A stretch of DNA of 64,000 nt from positions 2,356,001-2,420,000 of the forward strand of contig NZ_CP136562.1 in the NCBI RefSeq assembly GCF_018215265.2, read 5' to 3'. The stretch is from Paenarthrobacter sp. GOM3. GTDB lineage: Bacteria; Actinomycetota; Actinomycetes; Actinomycetales; Micrococcaceae. The stretch's first letter is position 1. Each line of letters begins with the position of its first letter. Positions 34,227-43,031 of this stretch are shown piece by piece. The notes below the pieces were generated by a model that was given only the letters and a program-made list of their open reading frames with translations, ran no database searches and was not told where the DNA came from. The translations under genes and the position numbers were made by a program.

Positions 34227-34682
34227 TCACCCGCCGTCGTAAGCTTTCTGGAGGACGTTGATATCGAGTTTGCGCATCTTCAACATCGCTTCCATGGCGC
34301 GCTGGGAACCTTCCCGGTCCGGTCCGTTCAACAGCCCGGCCATCGCGGTGGGAACAACTTGCCACGACAGGCCAAACCGATCCTTAAGCCAGCCGCATTG
34401 GCTCTCCTCTCCCCCGGACAGCAAGGCATCCCAGTAGCGGTCCACCTCCTCCTGGGAGCCGCAATGGACCACCATGGAAACCGCCTCGTTGAACCTGAAC
34501 ATGGGTCCGCCGTTGAGGCCCATGAACTGCCTGCCCTCGATCTCGAATTCAACGGTGAGCGCCTTGCCGCCAGGCCCGGGCGTGGCCGGCCCCATCGATG
34601 AGTTGTCAAAGGTCGATGTGTAGAACTGTGCCGCCTCCTCAGCCTGGCCGTCGAACCACAAACACGTGGAAATCTTCTGCAT
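34227..34682 (-). CDS. VOC family protein (3-demethylubiquinone methyltransferase-like domain)
   Basis: 151-aa protein starting MQKISTCLWFDGQAEEAAQFY at ATG 34682, with GGAGGGG nearby; an upstream in-frame TTG at 34697 is less likely. FGLSWQVVPTAMAGLLNGPD and the C-terminal QRAMEAMLKMRKLDI are typical of the PhnB-like family named for an old 3-demethylubiquinone methyltransferase annotation; these are not methyltransferases. It probably forms a small group with the VOC gene downstream, 91 bp away. Confidence 0.85.
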   Translation of the reverse strand: MQKISTCLWFDGQAEEAAQFYTSTFDNSSMGPATPGPGGKALTVEFEIEGRQFMGLNGGPMFRFNEAVSMVVHCGSQEEVDRYWDALLSGGEESQCGWLKDRFGLSWQVVPTAMAGLLNGPDREGSQRAMEAMLKMRKLDINVLQKAYDGG

Positions 34683-34795
34683 CTGCCACCCCTCCAAGGA
34701 ACCCGGGAACTCCTTGTCCCCTGTCCGAGGCTAATGCCAGGGCTTTCACCACCACAATGACCGGGCGCGACTTCTCGCCTGATGGTAATGCCCGC

Positions 34796-34801
34796 TACTG
34801 T
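34796..34801 (+). promoter_or_regulatory. -10 box, leaderless
   Basis: TACTGT ends 7 nt before ATG 34809 with no ribosome site. Confidence 0.4.
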
Positions 34802-34808
34802 CAGAGGC

Positions 34809-35198
34809 ATGTCTTCCCCAGTCAAAGTGTGGCTCCCTGCTGCAATCGCCGATGTTTTGTTGATTCTTGTGTTCGCTGCCATAGGTCGCGACGCGCACGC
34901 CCGTGGCGATATTGTCACCGGGGCCTTCACGACGGCGTGGCCCTTCCTTGCCGGGGCCGCTGTCGCATGGTTGGTCCTGCGGGCCTGGCGGGCCCCTCTC
35001 TCCATATGGCCTGCCGGAGTGGGCATCTGGTTGGGCACGGTAGTGGTGGGAATGCTACTGAGGGCCGCCACCGGGCAGACAGTCCTACTGCCCTTCATAT
35101 TGGTAGCCCTGATCAGCCTCGCCATCTTCCTGCTTGGATACCGGGCCCTGGTGGCCTTGCTGATGCGGATGGTGCGCAAGCGGCACAGCCGGGTGTGA
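34809..35198 (+). CDS. DUF3054 family membrane protein
   Basis: 129-aa membrane protein with four predicted helices: VWLPAAIADVLLILVFAAIG, TTAWPFLAGAAVAWLVLRAW, GVGIWLGTVVVGMLLRAATG and LLPFILVALISLAIFLLGYR. The conserved GRDAH segment between helices 1 and 2 is typical of DUF3054. Function unknown. The C-terminus is basic and should be cytoplasmic. Confidence 0.82.
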   Translation: MSSPVKVWLPAAIADVLLILVFAAIGRDAHARGDIVTGAFTTAWPFLAGAAVAWLVLRAWRAPLSIWPAGVGIWLGTVVVGMLLRAATGQTVLLPFILVALISLAIFLLGYRALVALLMRMVRKRHSRV

Positions 35199-35224
35199 TC
35201 CAGCCCCGGACATGGTGAATGCAC

Positions 35225-35230
35225 TAGGCT
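35225..35230 (+). promoter_or_regulatory. -10 box of Lrp-like gene
   Basis: TAGGCT about 40 nt before GTG 35271, leaving a leader of about 34 nt with a GGAAGGG ribosome site. Confidence 0.4.
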
Positions 35231-35270
35231 GGAAAGCGTCCGCAATGATGCTTTTCCGGAAGGGCCCCAC

Positions 35271-35549
35271 GTGATCACCGCTTTCGTCCTGATCAAGACC
35301 GACGCCTCGCGCATCCCGGAGACGGCCGAGCAAATCTCTGCCATCCAGGGCATCAGCGAGGTCTACTCAGTGACGGGCGAATGGGACCTGATCGCGGTCG
35401 CCAGGGTAACAAAGCATGAAGAGCTCGCCGATGTCATCGCCGACAGGCTGTCAAAGGTTGATTCCGTGGTCCACACCACCACCCACATTGCGTTCCGCGC
35501 CTACTCGCAGCACGACCTCGATGCGGCATTCGCACTCGGCTTCGAATAA
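35271..35549 (+). CDS. Stand-alone Lrp/AsnC ligand-binding (RAM) domain protein
   Basis: 92-aa protein consisting only of the RAM effector domain: ITAFVLIKTDASRIPETAEQ at the start, EVYSVTGEWDLIAVARV in the middle. There is no HTH, so it cannot bind DNA alone. Such SL-RAM proteins may bind amino acids or form mixed oligomers with full-length Lrp proteins. It is convergent with trpD, a possible but unproven link to amino acid metabolism. The start is GTG. Confidence 0.88.
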   Translation: MITAFVLIKTDASRIPETAEQISAIQGISEVYSVTGEWDLIAVARVTKHEELADVIADRLSKVDSVVHTTTHIAFRAYSQHDLDAAFALGFE

Positions 35550-35567
35550 ACGACGCCGAATCCGTCG

Positions 35568-36626
35568 TCAGCTCTGGCTGAGCGCAGTCCACTTCTCCAG
35601 GACGGCGGCTGCTTTACCCGAATCAACAGATTCTGCTGCCCGGGCGAAAGCAGCACGCATGCGCTCCTTCAGGCTGCCGTCAGCCTGAAGGTCAAAGGAC
35701 ACCAGCCCCGCTGCCGCGTTCAAGAGAACGGCATCCCGCACGGGACCGCCCTTACCTTCAAGGACCTCCCGGACCACGGCAGCGTTGGCGGCGGCGTCGC
35801 CACCCCTGAGGTCGGCCACGGTGGACGGGCCTATACCCAGGTCCGCAGGACTGAACACCTGATCCGTGACAGCTCCATCCCTGATCTCCCAGACCGTCGA
35901 CGGGCCCGTGGGTGTGAGTTCATCCAAGCCGTCGTCACCCCTGAACACCAGCCCGCGGCTACCACGCCGGGCCAGTACGCCAGCCACCAACGGGGCCATG
36001 CGGGCGTTCGCCACGCCAACAGCTGATGCCTGCACATGGGCGGGGTTGGTCATCGGCCCCAGGAAATTGAAGGCCGTTGGAACGGCCAGCTCCCGCCTGG
36101 GAACGGCGGTGTGCCGGAAGGACGGGTGGAAGACCTGGGCAAAACAGAAAGTGATTCCCGCCTCTTCGGCGTTCCTGGCGACCTGCTCAATCGAAAGATC
36201 CAGGCGTACGCCCAACGCTTCCAGGACATCGGCCGAACCTGACGTCGACGATGCCGCCCGGTTACCGTGCTTGACCACCTTGGCCCCCGCGCCGGCAGCA
36301 ACTAGAGCGGCCATGGTGGAAATATTCACCGTGTTGAGGCGGTCTCCTCCCGTGCCAACGATGTCCAGCTTCTCCCCGGAGATGTCTATGGGGTTGGCGT
36401 GCTGGACCATGGCTTCGACAAGGCCGGCCAACTCTTCGACAGTCTCGCCCTTGGCGCGAAGCGCCACGAGGAAGCCGGCAATCTGGGAAGGCGTGGCTTC
36501 ACCGGACATGATCGTGTTCATGGCCCACTCAGTGTTGGCCACCGCAAGGTCGTCGCCGTTGATCAGTGCTGAGATGAGCCCTGGCCAGGTATTGCTGGCT
36601 GCAGGTGCCGATGCCGGAGAAGTCAC
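35568..36626 (-). CDS. trpD: Anthranilate phosphoribosyltransferase
   Basis: Second step of tryptophan synthesis: joins anthranilate and PRPP. Length is 352 aa. Diagnostic segments are [24 protein letters not shown] (PRPP site GTGGD), [21 protein letters not shown], and [18 protein letters not shown] with the KGLF-equivalent C-terminal part. It stands alone without other trp genes, next to ctaE, as in mycobacteria. GTG 36626 lies 6 nt after TAGCAT on the minus strand. Confidence 0.96.
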   Translation of the reverse strand: MTSPASAPAASNTWPGLISALINGDDLAVANTEWAMNTIMSGEATPSQIAGFLVALRAKGETVEELAGLVEAMVQHANPIDISGEKLDIVGTGGDRLNTVNISTMAALVAAGAGAKVVKHGNRAASSTSGSADVLEALGVRLDLSIEQVARNAEEAGITFCFAQVFHPSFRHTAVPRRELAVPTAFNFLGPMTNPAHVQASAVGVANARMAPLVAGVLARRGSRGLVFRGDDGLDELTPTGPSTVWEIRDGAVTDQVFSPADLGIGPSTVADLRGGDAAANAAVVREVLEGKGGPVRDAVLLNAAAGLVSFDLQADGSLKERMRAAFARAAESVDSGKAAAVLEKWTALSQS

Positions 36627-36632
36627 TCCCTG

Positions 36633-36638
36633 ATGCTA
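36633..36638 (-). promoter_or_regulatory. -10 box of leaderless trpD transcript
   Basis: Minus-strand TAGCAT, then CAGGGA, then the GTG start. The CAGGGA could also act as a ribosome site, so leaderless translation is likely but not certain. Confidence 0.45.
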
Positions 36639-36738
36639 TCGAGCCAGCCACGCCGATGACCAATGTGAACCGGGCCGGGAACTTTTCCGCGCGATTTCGC
36701 GTCTTTGTAGAAAAAGTCTCCCGAATCGGTGGTTTGCA

Positions 36739-36768
36739 TTGGGAACTCTGGACTTTTACAGACATAAT
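36739..36768 (+). promoter_or_regulatory. Candidate promoter of the ctaE-qcrCAB operon
   Basis: TTGGGA (36739-36744), 18-bp spacer, CATAAT (36763-36768), ending 6 nt before the GTG at 36775. Suggests a leaderless ctaE message. Confidence 0.45.
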
Positions 36769-36774
36769 GTCCTT

Positions 36775-37413
36775 GTGACATCTGCGACCCATGCCCCCAG
36801 TACCCCGGCGCACCCGACGCTGAACCGCCCCAACTTGGTTTCTGTTGGAACCGTAGTTTGGCTGTCCAGTGAGTTGATGTTCTTCGCCGGCCTCTTTGCC
36901 ATGTACTTCACCCTGCGCTCCACATCCGGAACGATGTGGGCCGAGGAGACGGCCAAGCTCAACTTCCCGTTTGCGCTCGTCAACACCATCGTCCTTGTGG
37001 CAAGTTCCTTTACTTGCCAGATGGGCGTCTTTGCCGCCGAGCGGCTGGAGCCCCGCCGGACCGGCAGGCCGCTGCAGTTCACCCGCTGGGGCATGACTGA
37101 ATGGTTTGTCCTCACGTTCATCATGGGTGCCTTCTTCGTAGCCGGCCAGACCACGGAATACGCCATGCTCGTCTCCGAGCACGTTTCCCTGTCGTCCAAC
37201 GCCTACGGTTCCGCCTTCTACATGACCACCGGCTTCCACGGCCTCCACGTCATCGGCGGTTTGATCGCGTTCCTGTTCATCATTGGGCGCGCCTTTGCAG
37301 CCAAGAAGTTCGGACACTTCGAAGCGACGTCGGCAATCGTCACCTCTTACTACTGGCACTTCGTCGACGTAGTGTGGATCGGCCTCTTCCTGGTCATCTA
37401 CGTCCTCAAGTAA
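36775..37413 (+). CDS. ctaE: Cytochrome c oxidase subunit III
   Basis: Membrane subunit of the aa3 oxidase (212 aa from GTG 36775). Five hydrophobic segments can be seen, beginning [24 protein letters not shown]. The conserved [10 protein letters not shown] motif in the second half is typical of subunit III. The preferred start agrees with family N-termini ([19 protein letters not shown]); an in-frame GTG-rich extension from 36739 is unlikely. It is first in an operon with qcrC, qcrA and qcrB. Confidence 0.95.
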   Translation: MTSATHAPSTPAHPTLNRPNLVSVGTVVWLSSELMFFAGLFAMYFTLRSTSGTMWAEETAKLNFPFALVNTIVLVASSFTCQMGVFAAERLEPRRTGRPLQFTRWGMTEWFVLTFIMGAFFVAGQTTEYAMLVSEHVSLSSNAYGSAFYMTTGFHGLHVIGGLIAFLFIIGRAFAAKKFGHFEATSAIVTSYYWHFVDVVWIGLFLVIYVLK

Positions 37414-37502
37414 GCCCCAGCTTTGACTCTTTTTCTACAAGAGGCAGAATTTAAAGAAGCGGCTCCCGGAGCCGACGCAGGATCGAAAAAAGGAACCACC
37501 AC

Positions 37503-38291
37503 GTGAAGGCACTCTCGCAGAAGCGACGTCACCCACTGGCAGCCATAGCGCTGCTGTTGATGGGCCTCCTCCTCACTGGTGGGCTCTACGCCGTTGCCAC
37601 AACCGTCAACCAGGCCAAGGCCGACACCACTAGCTACAGCGCCAGTGACGTAGAAGAAGGCGGCAAGCTTTTCGCCGCCAACTGCGCCACCTGCCACGGC
37701 ATGGGTGCAAGTGGAACCAACGACGGCCCCTCGCTGGTCGGCGTGGGTGCTGCTGCTGTTGACTTCCAGGTTGGTACCGGTCGTATGCCCATGCAGATGA
37801 GCGGCCCCCAGGCCCAGAAGAAGCCCGCCCAGTTCAACGAGGAACAGACCAAGCAGCTCGCTGCTTACGTTGCCTCCCTCGGTGCAGGTCCGGCCATTCC
37901 CGAGGAAAAGCTCCTCGACGGAAAGGGAGACGCAGCCAAGGGCGGCGAGCTCTTCCGAGTCAACTGCGCGATGTGCCACAACGCTGCAGCCGCTGGCGGC
38001 GCGTTGACCCGCGGCAAGTTCGCTCCCGGCTTGGCAGGTGTCAGCGAAGCTCACATCTACGAAGCCATGGCCACGGGTCCGCAGAACATGCCCGTCTTCA
38101 ACGATTCGAACATCACGCCTGAAGACAAGCGCGACATCATCACCTTCCTGAAGACGATCGAAGCCAACGGTTCGCCCGGTGGAGCCGAGCTTGGTTCCCT
38201 TGGACCGGTATCCGAAGGCCTCTTCGTATGGGTTGCCGGCCTGGGTGTCATCATCGCCTTCACCATCTGGTTGACGTCGCGTACGTCCTAG
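37503..38291 (+). CDS. qcrC: Cytochrome bcc complex diheme cytochrome c subunit
   Basis: 262-aa membrane-bound diheme cytochrome c that replaces soluble cytochrome c in actinobacterial bcc:aa3 supercomplexes. There is an N-terminal membrane helix (AAIALLLMGLLLTGGLYAVA). Heme motif 1 is CATCH, near residue 62, and motif 2 is CAMCH, near residue 157. A C-terminal anchor helix (FVWVAGLGVIIAFTIWL) closes the protein. The AAAAAAGGA site is before the GTG start. It transfers electrons from the Rieske centre to the CuA site of CtaC. Confidence 0.96.
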   Translation: MKALSQKRRHPLAAIALLLMGLLLTGGLYAVATTVNQAKADTTSYSASDVEEGGKLFAANCATCHGMGASGTNDGPSLVGVGAAAVDFQVGTGRMPMQMSGPQAQKKPAQFNEEQTKQLAAYVASLGAGPAIPEEKLLDGKGDAAKGGELFRVNCAMCHNAAAAGGALTRGKFAPGLAGVSEAHIYEAMATGPQNMPVFNDSNITPEDKRDIITFLKTIEANGSPGGAELGSLGPVSEGLFVWVAGLGVIIAFTIWLTSRTS

Positions 38292-38386
38292 CCTGCAGGC
38301 AAAAAACTTCTGCTGCACCGTCAGCAGTTTGAAACTGAAAATAACTCGGCCCCGGCCGAGACAACGAGAGAAGGATGAGGCGAATT

Positions 38387-39457
38387 ATGGGCAACCATAG
38401 TGACGGCAGTCCGAACCACTCGGGCACCGTAGCTACGGCTGGTCAGAATGAGGTGGAGAAGTTCCAGGATCCTGGACTTCCTCCGCATCGTTTGCGCCTG
38501 GCTGACACGGACCCGGTAGCCGCAAAGCGCGCCGAGCGTCAGGTAGCCATTCTGTTTGGCACCTCCGTCATCGGTACGTTGGTCTTCCTGGTGGCGTACT
38601 TCGCCATTGATTTGGGCGACGACACCACCATTGCGACCATCCGCACCCAAAACCTCCTTCTGGGCCTGGGTACGGCATTTGCCATGCTGGGTATCGGAAC
38701 GGGCATCGTGCACTGGGCCAAGGCCCTGATGCCCGATCATGAAGTGTCGGAAGAGCGCCACGCCATCCGCACCGAGGAAGACCGCCAGGCTGCGGTCCGT
38801 ATCGTCGACGACATCGTCGAGGAGACGGGCATCAAGCGCCGTCCGCTGATCCGCAACACCCTCCTTGGTGCCGTTGCACTGGCTCCGCTGCCGGCCCTCG
38901 CTATCTTCGGCGACCTGGGTCCGCGACCGGACAAAGCCCTTGCACACACCATGTGGGCGCCTGACGGCGACAAGCTGAAGCGCCTGACCCGGGACCCCGA
39001 TGGCACTCCCATCAAGGCGTCCGATGTGACCATTGGTTCGGCATTCCACGTGATTCCCGAGGGACTCAACGAGCTGCACGAAGGCAAGTTGAACGAAAAG
39101 GCAAAGGCAGTTGTCCTGCTGATGCGCCTCGACCCGAACTCGTTGAACCCCTCCGAGGGCCGCGAAAACTGGAGCTACAACGGCATCGTTGCCTACTCCA
39201 AGATCTGCACGCACGTTGGTTGCCCGGTTGCTCTGTACGAGCAGCAGACGCACCACCTCCTGTGCCCCTGCCACCAGTCCACGTTCGACCTTACGCAGGA
39301 ATGCAAGGTCATCTTCGGGCCGGCAAGCCGTCCGCTCCCCCAGCTGCCCATCGCAGTTGACGCAGAGGGCTACCTCGTCGCCACCAGCGACTTCAGAGAA
39401 CCTGTAGGACCGAGTTACTGGGAGCGTGACGAGCATGAGCGCCTCATCAACAGCTGA
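38387..39457 (+). CDS. qcrA: Cytochrome bcc complex Rieske iron-sulfur subunit
   Basis: About 356 aa. Three predicted N-terminal helices (one in AILFGTSVIGTLVFLVAYFA) are typical of the long actinobacterial Rieske proteins. The 2Fe-2S ligands are in CTHVGC and CPCHQS, near residues 270-295. ATG 38387 has AAGGATGAGG 6-10 nt upstream; ATG 38375 in frame is a second possibility. qcrB overlaps its 3' end, which implies coupled translation. Confidence 0.95.
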   Translation: MGNHSDGSPNHSGTVATAGQNEVEKFQDPGLPPHRLRLADTDPVAAKRAERQVAILFGTSVIGTLVFLVAYFAIDLGDDTTIATIRTQNLLLGLGTAFAMLGIGTGIVHWAKALMPDHEVSEERHAIRTEEDRQAAVRIVDDIVEETGIKRRPLIRNTLLGAVALAPLPALAIFGDLGPRPDKALAHTMWAPDGDKLKRLTRDPDGTPIKASDVTIGSAFHVIPEGLNELHEGKLNEKAKAVVLLMRLDPNSLNPSEGRENWSYNGIVAYSKICTHVGCPVALYEQQTHHLLCPCHQSTFDLTQECKVIFGPASRPLPQLPIAVDAEGYLVATSDFREPVGPSYWERDEHERLINS

Positions 39458-41108
39458 AGCCCCCTTCGTTCCGAAAACCAAGGTTGGTAGTTTCACCAAC
39501 TTCGTTGACGAGCGCGTAGGCGGCTCCGGCATCCTGCGTGAGTTCGGCCGGAAGGTCTTCCCCGACCACTGGTCGTTCATGTTTGGCGAGGTGGCGCTGT
39601 ACTCCTTCGTCATCCTGCTGATGTCGGGAACCTTCCTGACGTTCTTCTTCGATCCGTCCATGGCGGAAACCCATTACCAGGGTTCGTACACACCGCTGTA
39701 CAACGTCGAAATGTCGGTGGCTTACAACTCCTCGCTGAACATCTCCTTCGATGTCCGCGGCGGACTGTTCATGCGCCAGGTCCACCACTGGGCAGCCCTG
39801 CTGTTCGTGGCCTCCCTCGGCGTTCACATGCTGCGAGTCTTCTTCACCGGCGCATTCCGCAAGCCCCGCGAAATGAACTGGGTAGTGGGCGGCGTCCTGC
39901 TGATCCTGGCCATGGCCGCCGGCTTCACCGGATACTCCCTCCCCGATGACCTGCTGTCCGGTAACGGCCTGCGCATCATCGACGGCGTGATCAAGTCCAT
40001 CCCGGTGATCGGTACCTACATCTCGTTCTTCCTCTTCGGTGGGGAATTCCCGGGAACGGCCATCATCGGCCGCCTTTACGTCCTGCACATCCTGCTGGTG
40101 CCGGCACTCATCCTCCTGATGATCGTCATCCACCTCTTCATGGTGGTCGTGCACAAGCACACCCAGTACCCTGGTCCCGGCCGCAATGACGGCAACGTCG
40201 TCGGCTACCCCCTCGGTCCGGTGTACGCAGCCAAGGCCGGTGGATTCTTCTTCATCGTCTTCGGCGTCCTGGCCCTGATGGCTGCAGCGTTCACGATCAA
40301 CCCGATCTGGAACTACGGCCCCTACGATCCCTCCCCCGTCTCGGCTGGTACACAGCCTGACTGGTACATCGGCTTCGTGGATGGCGCACTGCGTCTTATG
40401 CCGGGTGTCGTCAACAACTTCCACTTCGAGTGGATCATCCTCGGCCACACCCTGACGCTGAACGTCCTGCTCCCGGCGCTCGTTCCTGCAGGCATCATCT
40501 TCACGGTCCTGTTTACCTACCCGTGGATCGAACGCTGGGTCACCAAGGACAACCGGGAACACCACGTTCTCGACCGTCCCCGTAACGCTCCAACACGTAC
40601 CGCCATCGGCGTTGCAGGCTTCACCTGGTACTGCGTTATGTGGGCAGCTGCTGGTTCCGACCTCATTGCAACGCACTTCCACGTGTCGTTGAACGACGTC
40701 ACGTACTGGCTCCGCACGCTGTTCTTCATTGGCCCGATCATCGCTTTCATCGTGACCAAGAGGATCGCGTTGGCCCTCCAGCGCAAGGACCGCGAGATCG
40801 CACTCCATGGCCGCGAAACCGGCCGTATTGTGCGCCTCCCGCACGGTGAGTTCATCGAGGTTCACGCCCCACTGGACGAGTACAAGCGGTACAAGCTGGT
40901 GGGCTTCGAGTCACCTGCTCCCCTGCCGGCCCAGCCGAACGAACACGGTGTTGTCACCCGCAAGGAGAAGCGCCGTGCGGCACTCTCCAAGTGGTTCTTC
41001 GAGGATCGCGTTGCACCTGCAACACCCGCGGAACTGGAAGCAGCACATGCTCATGGCCACCATGAAGCAATCACCTCCGGTGAAGACCAGAAGAGCCTGA
41101 GCCACTAG
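39435..41108 (+). CDS. qcrB: Cytochrome bcc complex cytochrome b subunit
   Basis: 557-aa cytochrome b with eight or more membrane helices. Heme b ligand region 1 is MRQVHHWAALLFVASLGVHMLR and region 2 has LHILLVPALILLMIVIHLFMVVVHKH. The PEWY-like quinol site appears as PDWYIGF. The C-terminal 120 residues after the last helix are an actinobacterial extension. ATG 39435 has GGGAG at good spacing; GTG 39426 is too close to it. The start lies inside the end of qcrA. Confidence 0.95.
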   Translation: MSASSTAEAPFVPKTKVGSFTNFVDERVGGSGILREFGRKVFPDHWSFMFGEVALYSFVILLMSGTFLTFFFDPSMAETHYQGSYTPLYNVEMSVAYNSSLNISFDVRGGLFMRQVHHWAALLFVASLGVHMLRVFFTGAFRKPREMNWVVGGVLLILAMAAGFTGYSLPDDLLSGNGLRIIDGVIKSIPVIGTYISFFLFGGEFPGTAIIGRLYVLHILLVPALILLMIVIHLFMVVVHKHTQYPGPGRNDGNVVGYPLGPVYAAKAGGFFFIVFGVLALMAAAFTINPIWNYGPYDPSPVSAGTQPDWYIGFVDGALRLMPGVVNNFHFEWIILGHTLTLNVLLPALVPAGIIFTVLFTYPWIERWVTKDNREHHVLDRPRNAPTRTAIGVAGFTWYCVMWAAAGSDLIATHFHVSLNDVTYWLRTLFFIGPIIAFIVTKRIALALQRKDREIALHGRETGRIVRLPHGEFIEVHAPLDEYKRYKLVGFESPAPLPAQPNEHGVVTRKEKRRAALSKWFFEDRVAPATPAELEAAHAHGHHEAITSGEDQKSLSH

Positions 41109-41135
41109 CGCCCAGTATTCTCTGTCAGACCACGC

Positions 41136-41170
41136 AAAAAGCCCGGCTGGATTTCTCCAGCCGGGCTTTT
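41136..41170 (+). terminator. Rho-independent terminator after qcrB
   Basis: AAAAAGCCCGGCTGG, loop ATTTCT, CCAGCCGGGCTTTT. Strong 10-bp GC stem with a T run; also usable from the other strand by the convergent GntR gene. Confidence 0.9.
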
Positions 41171-41235
41171 GCGTCTCCGGCAATGTATCAGGCCAAGCCA
41201 CGACGACGTCGGCAGGAACCGCCGGGATTCGTCGC

Positions 41236-42024
41236 CTAGGGTGTCCTGTAGCCCGAGGAGTAGTTCCGGGTGGGGCGGACTCCGGGGCGCTGGAGGGGTA
41301 CCCACAGCTTGTAGCGGTCGGCCCGGTAATACGACACGGAGTAGTCCACCATGGCGCGGGCGACGAACGCATGGCGCTGGATCTTCAGAAGGGGCGAGCC
41401 GATGTCGACGTTGAGCAGGCGGGCCGTGGATGGCGACGCGGCAGTAGCCTCAATCATGTCCTCGCCCCATTCCATGACCAGTCCGAAGCGTTCGCTCAGG
41501 ACGTTGTACAGGGATGTGGGTGGCGCCTCGTCCAACAAGCCAGGGACGCGGTGGGCAGGGATAAAATTCTCATCCACGCTCATGGGCTCGTTATCGGCCA
41601 GCAGCAGGCGTCGGAACCGCACCAGTGGCGTACCTTCGTCCAGCTGCAATTCGCGGGCCAGGAAGGCACTCGCGGCGATCTGCTCAAAACTAAGAACCTT
41701 GGCGGCCGGAACCATGCCCCGTCGCTGCATTTCCTCACTGTAGGAGGTCAGCTTGACCTGGAGATCCAGTTTGGGCTTTTTCACGAAGGTGCCAAGTCCA
41801 ACGACGCGCTCAATGACTTCCTCGCCCACTAACGCGTCAATGGCCTGGCGTACTGTCATTCGCGCCAAACCGAAACGTTCGGAAAGGTCCCTCTCAGACG
41901 GCAGCGAGGAACCCGGAGGACAGGATTGCGCGATGAAGGTCCTGAGGATTTCGCGGAGTTGGACGTAGATAGGCGTTCCGCTGGTCCGGTCGATCTCGCC
42001 GGCAATGCTTGCCGCCTCAGGCAC
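41236..42024 (-). CDS. GntR/HutC-family regulator, DasR-like
   Basis: 262-aa regulator with an N-terminal GntR winged helix (GTPIYVQLREILRTFI, LPSERDLSERFGLARMTVRQAIDALV, VVGLGTFVKKP) and a C-terminal UTRA effector domain (RRLLLADNEPMSVDENFIP, DYSVSYYRADRYKLWVPLQRP). UTRA regulators sense phosphosugars; the Streptomyces member DasR senses glucosamine-6-phosphate. The presence of a dre-like palindrome in the upstream region and a neighbouring ptsH argue that this is a DasR-type regulator. GTG 42024 has GGAAA upstream. Confidence 0.88.
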   Translation of the reverse strand: MPEAASIAGEIDRTSGTPIYVQLREILRTFIAQSCPPGSSLPSERDLSERFGLARMTVRQAIDALVGEEVIERVVGLGTFVKKPKLDLQVKLTSYSEEMQRRGMVPAAKVLSFEQIAASAFLARELQLDEGTPLVRFRRLLLADNEPMSVDENFIPAHRVPGLLDEAPPTSLYNVLSERFGLVMEWGEDMIEATAASPSTARLLNVDIGSPLLKIQRHAFVARAMVDYSVSYYRADRYKLWVPLQRPGVRPTRNYSSGYRTP

Positions 42025-42077
42025 GGCTGGTTTCCAGCATGTGAGTCATGAGTTAAGGATAATTCAGCAGCGCATCA

Positions 42078-42087
42078 GGTCTAGACC
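42078..42087. promoter_or_regulatory. dre-like operator GGTCTAGACC
   Basis: Perfect 10-bp palindrome; on the minus strand its surroundings read AGTGGTCTAGACCTGAT, close to the DasR-responsive element consensus AGTGGTCTAGACCACT. It lies 54 bp from the GntR start and 103 bp from the ptsH start, able to serve both divergent genes. Confidence 0.65.
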
Positions 42088-42189
42088 ACTGCTCCCCGCC
42101 CTCCGTACCGGGGGTGGTGGTCGGTCGGGGCAGCTACGCTTATATGGATCATTTCGGACGGAGCATCCGTCGTAACAAAGGAGTTGAGG

Positions 42190-42483
42190 TTGCCGGAGCT
42201 GAAGACCTTCGTCGCTGCCGGGATCGGACTACATGCGCGGGCCGCCGCGGTGTTCGTTCGCGCTGTGACAGAGACCGGGCTACCCGTGACGATCCGGAAG
42301 CAGGACGGACGCCCTGTCGACGCTCGTTCACTGTTGGAGGTCATGACAGAGGACTTTGCGCACGGGTGTGAAGTTGTCCTCGAAGTAGCACCAGAGGCCC
42401 TTACCGGCGATCAGAGTGTCCCGAGCGCCGAGAACGCACTGGTACAGCTTTCATCCGTCCTGGAGGCTTCCCAGGGCCACTGA
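42190..42483 (+). CDS. ptsH: HPr phosphocarrier protein
   Basis: Central phosphocarrier of the sugar phosphotransferase system (97 aa). TTG 42190 with AAAGGAG 6 nt upstream puts the active histidine of GLHARAA exactly at position 15, the canonical number, which supports this start. The regulatory serine region DARSLLEVM places Ser47 where Ser46 is usual. No enzyme I or EII gene is nearby. The divergent GntR/UTRA gene and dre-like site suggest phosphosugar control. Confidence 0.92.
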   Translation: MPELKTFVAAGIGLHARAAAVFVRAVTETGLPVTIRKQDGRPVDARSLLEVMTEDFAHGCEVVLEVAPEALTGDQSVPSAENALVQLSSVLEASQGH

Positions 42484-42580
42484 ACGGCACTCCAGCAGTC
42501 CGCAGCGAATGCACCGGCCACTCAGCACATACAGGGGCCGCATAGGACAGGAACGTCGGTCGGAAATCGATCTTAACGGA

Positions 42581-42615
42581 AATGGGCCCCACCTTTCGGT
42601 GGGGCCCATCCTTTT
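42581..42615. terminator. Terminator between ptsH and ctaF
   Basis: AATGGGCCCCACC-TTTC-GGTGGGGCCCAT with CCTTTTG after it; sits between the two convergent genes. Confidence 0.85.
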
Positions 42616-42629
42616 GTTCTCAGAAACTG

Positions 42630-43031
42630 CTAATGGGCGTGGTCGCCACGGCTGTACTCGAAGACCCAGCCCACGAGTGCCACCAGGGCGAGGCCGCCGG
42701 CAACGTAGGTGACCCAGAAGCCGATCGCGAGACCCAGGAAGCCGCCCGCACACGCGAGTCCAAGAACCAACGGCCACCAGCTCCAAGGGCTGAAGTGCCC
42801 TTGTTCGCCGGCACCTTCGTGAACTTCAGCGTCGGGACGGTCTTCCGGACGCATGCCGACACGCTTGCCGGTGAACCCAAGGTATGCGCCGATCATGCCG
42901 GCGAGGCCACCGACGAGCAGGATCCCCAGGACCCCTACCCACTCAGACCAATTTGTCAGGAAGCCATAGGCGATGGCTACGGGGACGAAGAAGAAGACTC
43001 CGGCTCCGAAGAGCCACGATTCAATTTTCAT
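42630..43031 (-). CDS. ctaF: Cytochrome c oxidase subunit IV
   Basis: 133-aa actinobacterial oxidase subunit with four predicted membrane helices: [65 protein letters not shown], and [18 protein letters not shown] charged loop rich in Glu/Asp/His lies between the two pairs. It overlaps the end of ctaD by 4 nt, and is last in the ctaC-ctaD-ctaF operon. Confidence 0.93.
   Translation of the reverse strand: MKIESWLFGAGVFFFVPVAIAYGFLTNWSEWVGVLGILLVGGLAGMIGAYLGFTGKRVGMRPEDRPDAEVHEGAGEQGHFSPWSWWPLVLGLACAGGFLGLAIGFWVTYVAGGLALVALVGWVFEYSRGDHAH

Noticed and set aside
39447..40865. 472-aa minus-strand frame opposite qcrB
   Set aside because: Antisense shadow of qcrB with a composition of repeated His/Glu/Asp/Val, no domain, and no start signal.
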